Source: PRS1 sp965250265 (lineage in GTDB: Bacteria; Bacteroidota; Bacteroidia; Flavobacteriales; Flavobacteriaceae). Taken from it: DNA of 64,000 nucleotides. Below, in pieces: positions 45,401 through 52,800 of this stretch (position 1 is the first letter of the stretch; each line of letters begins with the position of its first letter). Made by a program: the position numbers and the translations under genes. The notes beneath the pieces were generated by a model. That model was not told the origin of the DNA and ran no database searches. It was given only the letters and a program-made list of their open reading frames with translations. The DNA lies in contig CBDFNO010000009.1 of the NCBI GenBank assembly GCA_965250265.1, positions 186,001 to 250,000 of the forward strand. Direction: 5' to 3'.

Positions 45401-45793
45401 TTTTCCCAAGTAAAGAAAATATTTACATTAGCCTCTGGAAAACTTAAAACCGATAAGACACTAAACCAGATGACCTGGAAAGATCCGGACCGATGGTTAA
45501 AAAATCTTAGCAACGCACCCGATCCTAAAATTCCATACCATATTATTTATGGTAATCTGGATGGATATTTAGACAATAACGAAAGCCTAAAAAGGTTGAT
45601 GAAAAAAGTTTATAAAGTAGGCGGAAAGCTATTCTATAAAAATGACCCTAGTGATATGATCGTTTCTGAAGCCAGTATGACTGGAATTCCTTCAGATAGA
45701 ATTCCTGCTCCTACAAAAAAGGATGTTCCAAGTATTCACACTTCATACTTCGAAGATGAAATAGCCATTGACGTAATCATGAAAGTATTATAA
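42467..45793 (+). CDS. Caspase (C14) - alpha/beta-hydrolase (lipase) fusion
   Basis: 1108 residues, first large gene of the operon. Residues 1-285: a caspase-like domain (TLYGVFIAIDEYGPNVSSLK) with catalytic His92 in FIYTGHGSREK and Cys153 in VIFDSCHSGSG, both intact. Residues about 285-840: beta-rich, unrecognised, perhaps sensor or scaffold. Residues about 845-1108: an alpha/beta hydrolase of PGAP1/lipase type with the oxyanion segment LLLVHGIIGN (His855) and nucleophile elbow ILSHSMGGLVS (Ser920); the likely Asp and His are in NLDGYLDNNE and IHTSYFED. It joins a protease to a putative phospholipase in one chain. I infer an effector in which protein cleavage and membrane lipid attack are linked. 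Six bp separate it from the CHAT gene. Confidence 0.9.
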   Translation: MSIHKPTLYGVFIAIDEYGPNVSSLKGCKYDIAEYRKMLDEHFASKIDINTNNIKYLSDGEATYENVIKTFDVANFSSMKKDDIFLFIYTGHGSREKQAKEFNKIEPSGISETLVLHDSRGPDGKDLADKEIGILLNRIGKKCDNITVIFDSCHSGSGVRGVNDIVLGSTRQAPDDFGNSHSRTTYSKDGIRKYETYLNGYYKDAHGDNPVVPFTKLILLSACDKKEKAKELSSPSQGAFSRFLIETIKENSSVNYMDLMDEAKFQLSANHIHQSPRINAQLFFNAYNTFLLNSPSESKEVILKKKGVHWILEKGAIDGVLTQEEIFLEIIENGEVICKGKISSVYPEYSQVKIEGNGLENKDKMLARFLGPYNKPCLVNNISEGKGNDRLQTALSAYSPFNFQIRENLNVSQFALKCTEDKVSILDTESNKEIIAYNGTQEDQIFSFVFEDLEHIGQWQQNLSIENKACQFDPSEVKITFTNIESGESYTDQELVEISLAKNKNEKFSFHYEINVENLTPVPLNCSLLYFGPGFQILEVYENLTIPSEINNKANFPIPSSMNKLEVHDKVKPRFADYKFTNVKSEATDIFKIFVTTSDFIGTASLTQKSLQRLKEYKRYGMVTVNSTTARGGTRDLEGDHDEYLNQWLTKSITVKTTKKKLNLSQEQISISDKVSISAPKGLEGDIITRIIPTDSRSLDEYSIVNQLVNLSDDAELFFFDSHRSVSGTPNCLEIQNVQNQEILQSNPLVITIDADDDSTMIPLTYDGEHFIPLDIKDAEDGKYTFELNHLPQRTANRSLTQAIKLFFIKIRGKHTSNKTHMLKYVDYSNGKSSDDKEQFRSLVTKSNKPLLLVHGIIGNTKQMVQVAKRLFDSGKYDLVMTFNYENLNTPIEATSGELLDQLKSVGFSKDKKITILSHSMGGLVSRCMIEQLSGYDVVKKLVVVGTPNMGSKVAEVGSKYIVQWLPIIFFLVNVVRDFSQVKKIFTLASGKLKTDKTLNQMTWKDPDRWLKNLSNAPDPKIPYHIIYGNLDGYLDNNESLKRLMKKVYKVGGKLFYKNDPSDMIVSEASMTGIPSDRIPAPTKKDVPSIHTSYFEDEIAIDVIMKVL

Positions 45794-45799
45794 TAAAAG

Positions 45800-47656
45800 A
45801 TGAGTAGGAAAAAGTTTTTGTTTATAAGTGCAGAGAAAGTAGACCTTGAGTTAACAGGGGAGGAACATGTTCTACTTAGAAACCTATTTCCTAATGATCA
45901 TAAACACATTGAATCTATACGAGAACCTTACGTTTCTTACAACGACCTATTTAATATATTTGAGTCTCATAAGGAAAATGAAATAGAAATTTTACACTTT
46001 GCAGGGCATTCCGGCGAAGGAGGATTACTATTTAGAGATGGTGGCAAAGACGATGGTGGTTTACTATCCATTGAACAATTCAAGAAATTCATTTCCTGGC
46101 ACCCCAATCTTAAAGTACTCATTCTTAATAGTTGCAGTTCAAAATACATAGGTGACCAGCTTAAAGACATCGATCATCTAAAAATCATTGTAGAAACAAC
46201 CGAAACAATATATGAAAGAGATGCAATCATTTTCAGCAAATTACTTTATGGCTTTTTAAATGAAAAGGATGACTTCAAAGTCTCATTTCAAAAAACCAAA
46301 GAACAATTCGAAGAAGATAACCTTGGCCTTAACAATGACCGCGGGAAAAAACGAGATCTTTCTGGAGACATAGAAATCGATGAAGGTTTTCCGTGGAGAT
46401 TGGAAATTCCTGATGATTATGAGTACAGATTTGTATATCCCAATATTGCAGATAAAATTAGAGCATCATTCTCTGATAATCCAGAAATGAATAAGCAGAT
46501 CATATTTGCTTATGCAGAAAACCCCAATGTTTCAGACAGTTTTCAAAAAGCATTTATCAAATCTGAATTTGACCGATACTGTGATTTATATATGTTAGAT
46601 GATGAAGATTTGTCGACACTGTCAAAACCCAATTCACAAGACATCTTTTCAGAAGATATGAAAGTGATTTTCATTGCTCATTCCCAAACGACATTATTTG
46701 ACAATTCTCACTTGAAAGAGGTATTTGATGACGAAAATAAATTCATTAAATATAAAAACCTGAAATTTTCTCTTGCCGTTAAAAATGGAATTGACTTAGA
46801 TAAGGCTTTGAAGAACACGGATTATTTTAAATCTAACATAACTGGCTTTCCATCATTTAATTTCAATAACTTTACGCACCTCTGTGAAGATGCACAATTT
46901 GAAAATTACATCAACGAGATCGGGTTAGATCTTTCAATCCGGAAAAGTCTTATCATGAAATTTCCATGTAACCCAACCAGAAAGGAAACCAGACCGAAAG
47001 ACCTTTCCAAATTTGTAAAGATATTTTTCGCATCCCGAAAAAATGAACAGCTGATTAACTTCATAATAAATGGAATTAGACCTTACTTAAAATATTCAAC
47101 ACCAACAATTATTTCAGATGCTCTGAATATGGAAGGTAAAACTTTGAAAGAAGCATTAAGGTCAGCATTTATGAATACATATATTGACAGCTCCAAAAAG
47201 GACTACAAATTCACAAAAATACTAACTGAAATCATCGAAAAAAGCCACATCATCGTATTCAGAACTAATATCCCTGATGTGGAACAATTGAAAAAGGAGT
47301 TTAGATTACTTCTTGAAGAACTAGACACCATTCAGCCCATTTGGGAAATTAATGGAAATCCTGATAAACCAACATTGATATTCTTCCTGAATAGTGAATT
47401 TCATATAATCAATGAACAACCAAAAAAAGCGGCGGCGGAAATCAAAACTTTGAGCAAACCCTGCCATGTATCTGACACCGAATTTAAAGAATGGATCGAA
47501 CGATTAAGAGATTTTGATGCAGATTTTGATTTGATACTCGATGAATTAGAAAAATATGACTTATCTGTATTTGCTGATGATTGCCCGTCTAAGGTGATAG
47601 AATTAGTGTGCGACAAAATTAAAGTAGGAAAACAAAAAATATTATCCTTATCATAA
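45800..47656 (+). CDS. CHAT-protease protein of the conflict operon
   Basis: 618 residues. Residues 1-175 are a CHAT domain (caspase HetF-associated with TPRs): His70 in ILHFAGHSGEGGLLF and Cys112 in VLILNSCSSKYIGD form the catalytic dyad. The remaining 440 residues are helical and beta-mixed without a Walker motif (IFAYAENPNVSDSFQKAFIK; SLIMKFPCNPTRKETRPKDL; the acidic end DFDADFDLILDELEKYDLSV). I infer a divergent, possibly inactive STAND-like platform, as accompanies CHAT proteins in MoxR/VWA systems. The AAA+ gene starts 9 bp downstream. Likely an intermediate protease activated by the ATPase module. Confidence 0.85.
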   Translation: MSRKKFLFISAEKVDLELTGEEHVLLRNLFPNDHKHIESIREPYVSYNDLFNIFESHKENEIEILHFAGHSGEGGLLFRDGGKDDGGLLSIEQFKKFISWHPNLKVLILNSCSSKYIGDQLKDIDHLKIIVETTETIYERDAIIFSKLLYGFLNEKDDFKVSFQKTKEQFEEDNLGLNNDRGKKRDLSGDIEIDEGFPWRLEIPDDYEYRFVYPNIADKIRASFSDNPEMNKQIIFAYAENPNVSDSFQKAFIKSEFDRYCDLYMLDDEDLSTLSKPNSQDIFSEDMKVIFIAHSQTTLFDNSHLKEVFDDENKFIKYKNLKFSLAVKNGIDLDKALKNTDYFKSNITGFPSFNFNNFTHLCEDAQFENYINEIGLDLSIRKSLIMKFPCNPTRKETRPKDLSKFVKIFFASRKNEQLINFIINGIRPYLKYSTPTIISDALNMEGKTLKEALRSAFMNTYIDSSKKDYKFTKILTEIIEKSHIIVFRTNIPDVEQLKKEFRLLLEELDTIQPIWEINGNPDKPTLIFFLNSEFHIINEQPKKAAAEIKTLSKPCHVSDTEFKEWIERLRDFDADFDLILDELEKYDLSVFADDCPSKVIELVCDKIKVGKQKILSLS

Positions 47657-47665
47657 CATACGAAT

Positions 47666-48673
47666 ATGAAACATAAATTACTTGAAATTCCAAAAGGCAA
47701 AACAATTATTGAGGTTAAAGAAATTCTGGCTAATGGATTTGACCACAATTATGACTTTGAAACTAAAGAGGTAAAATATTTACCTAATAAAAAAAAGATA
47801 AAATACTCTACATATTTTATTGATAAAGATTTAGTCGACGCTGTAAATTCTGCAATCGTTACCGGACGCCCCCTACTTCTAAAAGGTGCACCAGGATGTG
47901 GAAAGACTAAACTTGCAGCTGCAGTAGCAGCACACTTCCATAAAGACAATTTTCTTAATCACTATTTTGAATGGCATGTCAAATCAAGAAGCAAAGCCAA
48001 AGATGGCGCATATTCCTTCGACCATATTAATAGGTTAAGAGATGCAACTGTTGCTAAAACTGATGATGAGACAGAAAAAGTAAAGAACCCTAAAAACTAT
48101 GTTTCCCTTGGACCGATGGGTTATTCTTTCCGTTCAGCACCAAAAACTGGAAAAACAATTCTTCTGATTGACGAAATTGATAAAGGGGATATTGACTTCC
48201 CAAATGATTTATTGCTAGAGCTAGATGAAATGCGTTTTGCCATTAATGAGTTGAAAGAAAGTGAAAAATATATAGAAGCAGAAAAAGACAATAGTCCTTT
48301 AGTAATAATAACAAGTAACGATGAACGAGAACTCCCACCGGCATTCCTACGTAGATGCCTTTACTACAAAATTCCTGATTTTGAGGGAGGCTTGTTGAAA
48401 AAAATTGCTAAAAGCAAGCTGAAACAATACTACGAAGTATATAAAACGGACTCATACCAACCCAAAGCCCTAGATAATGACAACATAGATGCTGTTATTG
48501 AAAAGTTTATAAAAGTAAGAGATGGTGCTACAGGAATTAAGATGCCTTCTACGAGTGAATTATTGGATTGGTTTCAGCTCATTGTTTATAGATTAAATGT
48601 TAAGAATGAAAAGGTGGAAGAAATCATTGACAATGATTTACTTAGAAAACTTGCTCTTAAAATATTGAACTAA
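47666..48673 (+). CDS. MoxR-like AAA+ ATPase
   Basis: 335 residues. Walker A GAPGCGKT at residues 74-81, Walker B ILLIDEID with D169/E170, sensor 1 VIITSNDERELPPAFLRRC (with the arginine-finger pair) and a C-terminal helical lid (STSELLDWFQLIVYRLNV). This is the MoxR/McrB-like shape used as the motor in VWA-coupled systems. It is preceded by about 70 residues (IPKGKTIIEVKEILANGFDH) that may bind the partner. The VWA gene follows at 12 bp, and the ATPase-VWA pair is the core of such systems. Confidence 0.92.
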   Translation: MKHKLLEIPKGKTIIEVKEILANGFDHNYDFETKEVKYLPNKKKIKYSTYFIDKDLVDAVNSAIVTGRPLLLKGAPGCGKTKLAAAVAAHFHKDNFLNHYFEWHVKSRSKAKDGAYSFDHINRLRDATVAKTDDETEKVKNPKNYVSLGPMGYSFRSAPKTGKTILLIDEIDKGDIDFPNDLLLELDEMRFAINELKESEKYIEAEKDNSPLVIITSNDERELPPAFLRRCLYYKIPDFEGGLLKKIAKSKLKQYYEVYKTDSYQPKALDNDNIDAVIEKFIKVRDGATGIKMPSTSELLDWFQLIVYRLNVKNEKVEEIIDNDLLRKLALKILN

Positions 48674-48685
48674 ACTTCCATTAAT

Positions 48686-49810
48686 ATGAGTAAACCACTT
48701 TGGACATTTTTTAACGTTTTAAGAGAAAAAAGTTCTCAGACGATTTCCGTGGATCAATATTTTGATTTCTTTACGGCCTTTAATGAACTAAATCTTAATC
48801 ATATTGATAGTTTGGAATCGCTTCGGGATTTCTGTAAATTATTTTGGCTAAACAATGCTTCTTTCGAACAGGAGTTCAACACACTCTTCAAGACTTACAC
48901 TTCAAGTTTAGAATTAGAAAGGCTATTACTTAAACAAGAAAAAAGGGTTTCATCCGATGATATCGTTACGGAATCAGATGATGAAGAAAAAGTAACTCAA
49001 CCATCGATCGAATCAAAAATAGAAAAACCATCCTCTCCAGAAATTAAACCACCTAAGGAACAGGAAAAAGAAACCCTTTCAGATATCGAACTACTTATCG
49101 GAGATGGAAAATCAAAAATAAGGGGTACCAAAAGAAGCTATCTGAGCCACCAATTTAAACTGGATGATCAATCCATTATGCCCTTTAAACCCAGATATCT
49201 TACTCAGCGAATGAGGAGATTAGTAGAAAGTCCTAAAATTGAGTGGACAGATGATCTGGATTTTGAGCTTATGATAGAAGATTTCAGTAAAAACAGATTT
49301 ATTGATGAAATAAAATATCAAAAGAAAGAAACCAGCCATTCCCATGTCGTATTACTTGCTGATCATTGGGGCTCCATGCTGGCATACGAATATATGGAGA
49401 AGCAAATTTCACAAAGTATACTCTCTATACCCGGATGTAGATTTGAACATTATGCATTTAAGAATTTGCCGGAATATGATCCTAAAACTAAAGGGTATAA
49501 AATACTTAAAGTAGATAGCGGCGAAACAGAGACTAAGAACTTAGGTTGGGATAAGAATACATGGATATTCCTCTTAAGCGATGGTGGCGGTTTGTCAGGA
49601 ATGATCAATAGGGGAAGAATGCGTGCTTCTTTTCAACTTTGGCAATATATGAAAAGAAATACCGATCATGTTTATTGGATAAATCCTGTATCTAAAAAAC
49701 ATAGGGAAGGAACAACTGCTCAGCGACTAAACTTGAGTATTCCCATGCTCTTTCCTATTCAGTCCGAACTAAATATTTTCTTTATAAGGCATGAACAACG
49801 ATCTTCTTAA
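48686..49810 (+). CDS. VWA-domain protein (SAV_2336-like) with degenerate MIDAS
   Basis: 374 residues. Residues 1-75 helical, about 90-150 a charged Ser/Pro/Lys/Glu linker (PSIESKIEKPSSPEIKPPKE), then a VWA-like domain. The metal-site motif DxSxS is D226-H-W228-G-S230 (VVLLADHWGSM), so the first Ser is Trp. The fourth-strand Asp299 (WIFLLSDGGGLSG) remains. The end ERNTDHVYWINPVSKKHREG with LNLSIPMLFPI follows the SAV_2336-type VWA proteins. The gene's last 20 bp overlap the start of the EF-Tu fusion gene, so they are translationally coupled. It presumably links the ATPase to the effectors. Confidence 0.82.
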   Translation: MSKPLWTFFNVLREKSSQTISVDQYFDFFTAFNELNLNHIDSLESLRDFCKLFWLNNASFEQEFNTLFKTYTSSLELERLLLKQEKRVSSDDIVTESDDEEKVTQPSIESKIEKPSSPEIKPPKEQEKETLSDIELLIGDGKSKIRGTKRSYLSHQFKLDDQSIMPFKPRYLTQRMRRLVESPKIEWTDDLDFELMIEDFSKNRFIDEIKYQKKETSHSHVVLLADHWGSMLAYEYMEKQISQSILSIPGCRFEHYAFKNLPEYDPKTKGYKILKVDSGETETKNLGWDKNTWIFLLSDGGGLSGMINRGRMRASFQLWQYMKRNTDHVYWINPVSKKHREGTTAQRLNLSIPMLFPIQSELNIFFIRHEQRSS

Positions 49811-52800
49811 AATATCGACAGGAATGTCCCTCGAGGATGAAGAACGAAAGGAACGCATGGATGCATTGGCTCTTTACGTGTCTCCCCTTCCTTGGTTTAA
49901 CATTGATCTGCTTCACAAACTTTACATCAATATATTTGAAAAATACTTCAAGAAAGATTTAGATGAAGATGGTCAACATTCATTTGAAATGCGATCGATA
50001 ACTTGCGCTGACTTTATTAGGTCTTCTGATGTAATTAGAATTGACTACAATGCCTTTGAGTTAGAAAAAAATAAAAGAGAACTATTAAGGGAGGAAATTA
50101 CGAAAGAGAGGAAAGCACATATAGAAATAGGTCAATTTATGATTGCCTATTCAGAATCGAATCATCATCATTTTTTGAGTCCAAGATATCGCGAAGTACT
50201 CAATATAGAAGGATTAATCATTATAGATCCAAGCTCAGCAGTTTCCGAAATAATATCCCGTATATCAAACCAGCTCGACCAAAACTCGGATACGAATCAA
50301 ACAGCTCAAACTGCAGAATACTATCTGAAAAGTATCAATAAACAAACTAGAGATCCTGGAATAATTGAAATAAAGAAATACCTGGAAGCAACAAAAGAAT
50401 GGGCAGAAGGCAATACGGAGAAAGCTCTTCAAAAATATAAAAGCCTAAAAGATGGTTTCACTTCTGATACTAAAACCATTACGGTTAAATTACCCCAATT
50501 GGTTCAAAAAGAAATTCAAGCAAATTACGAAAAGCTGAATAAGCAGGCTATCATTGATATGATAGAAAGAGGAATTTGTTTGGTACGTGTAAATAAGGGC
50601 CCAATTGGTAACGGAATTCTGCTTAACGGGGGCTTCTTAATCACCGCTAATCATCTTATTAAATCCATAGAAGACGCCAATGATACAATTGTCAGTTTCA
50701 GGAATAGAAAGAGAGTAAAAGATTATAAATATTACCAAGAGTATGAATTAGACCCATCCGGGTTTTTTATTACAATGTCTCATGATGATCTTGACTTTAC
50801 AATTGTTAAAATCAAAGACCACCCTACTCAAACATTAAGTCATATACCTGTACCTGTACTTATTGAGAAAGAAGTAATACCAGTGAAAAATGTAATTGCC
50901 TTTCAAATGAGAGGTCAGGAATCCCCCAAAATCGGAGAAGGAAGTATAATGGATACCTCACTTATAAGTTTCCGTCATGACATTTTACTAGACAGAGGTA
51001 GTTCAGGGTCACCAGTCTTTAATCAAAAAGGGGAAATTTTCGGTATGACCGTTAGACGTAATAGAAGTTATAAAGAAGGATTCCTCGCAAAAGCCATTCG
51101 GATTGATCGCATTAAAGCCGAATTGAATGCCCTCGGAATGGATATCAATAATCTCTCAGCACAAGTAAAATCCTCAGACCTCTATTGCATTCTGGTCGGA
51201 AACAACGAATACCATGCAAAGAAAATTTATCCTTTAAGAGGTGCCATTAACGACGCCAGGCGTATGCGTCATTTCATTCAATCGAATCTCAGCTATGCTT
51301 CCCTGAAGCTCATTCAAAATGGAAGCAAACAAGAAATTATGCAAGCCTTTGAACGAGTAAAGAAAGAATTAAAAGATGGTGATACTTTGCTTTTCTATTA
51401 TGCTGGATATGGAGGAAAAGAAGAGGGATATTTTGAAAAGCAAACCAAATTTATTGCCACAAACGACACGCTTTCCAATCAAAAAGAAACGAATAGACTT
51501 TCACATTTCGAATTACAGCATCTATATCAACAATGTTTTGAAAAGGATATTCAGCTTGTCTCCATTCTGGATTGCGGTTACAAAGCAAACTCCTCAAGAG
51601 ATACTAGTGAAACTACATATTACAGATCACTCTCTAAAGTACTAAAGAAACGAAGTGAAAAATCTATAATCTATGATGAGAAATTCAGACCCGGTGAAGT
51701 GCTGAATAATAATTTAATTTCATTACTAGTGGCCAAAGAAGATGAAGAGGTGTTAGAACGTGTCACGGGAGGAATATTCATGGATCGATTCTTGAAAAAT
51801 CAGTCTGGTCTAAATCTTGATGTGCTCACCAAATCATCCAATTTGAATTCTCGATTAAAAAGAGGAGAGATCAACTTACATAATCTTGAAAAAGATCTCA
51901 ATGCCCATAATCTCGAAAACATTGAAGCTCTACAATCCATGGAGATTTTTTCATATCCAAATGACGATCGAGAAATTGTGCTATTTAAGAAACAGTTTTT
52001 ATTCGGAGATCAGCTTGTGGAAAGGCGAATTGCAAATGCCGAAGATGAATTGGACTTATCATGTATTGGTCTGACCGAAGTTCCATCAAATATATTTGAA
52101 ATAAAACAACTTAAGCATCTCGACTTAAGCGATAATACGATTCAGGGTGGATTTTCCAGTTTATTAGTTAGAGAAAACGAAAATACCCCTTGGGATAGGG
52201 CATTTAAGAGATTGAATAAAATCCTGATCCTCAATGTAGAAAATAATCCGATTTTTAGAATTGAAGAACTGGCATTGCTCGTCATGATCTGCAAGGATGT
52301 TAAGTATACTGACGCAATTCTGGATAAAAAAGAAAATGAGTTTTTAAAAGACCTGAAGTCGGTAGTCCCCATCCTATTCAAAAAGGTTAATGAGAAGAAC
52401 TATGAAGGAATTATTGATATACTGAACAACCGATCACAATTACCAAATTCCAAGGTAATCCTTGAAATGATTCAAAGTAAGTCTATGGGCGTAGAGCAAT
52501 TATTAAAACTCTTACAGCTTGTTTATGAAGCGTACGGAATGCTGACTAAAAAAAGAATAAAGGCTATAATAAACAAAATTTTAAAGCTTGACACAGATGA
52601 TAAGAAGACAAATAGTGACGTTTTTATTTCCTATGCTCGTGAGGACAAGGACTATGCGCAAAACATTGCTCAAGCTCTTGAAAAAGAGGGTTTTGATGTG
52701 TGGTGGGATGTCGAAATTCCAACCGGTCAAAATTTTGATAGTGTAATTCAAAAAGCCATAGCTGCGTCTAAATGCGTAGTTGTTCTTTGGTCTAATCATT

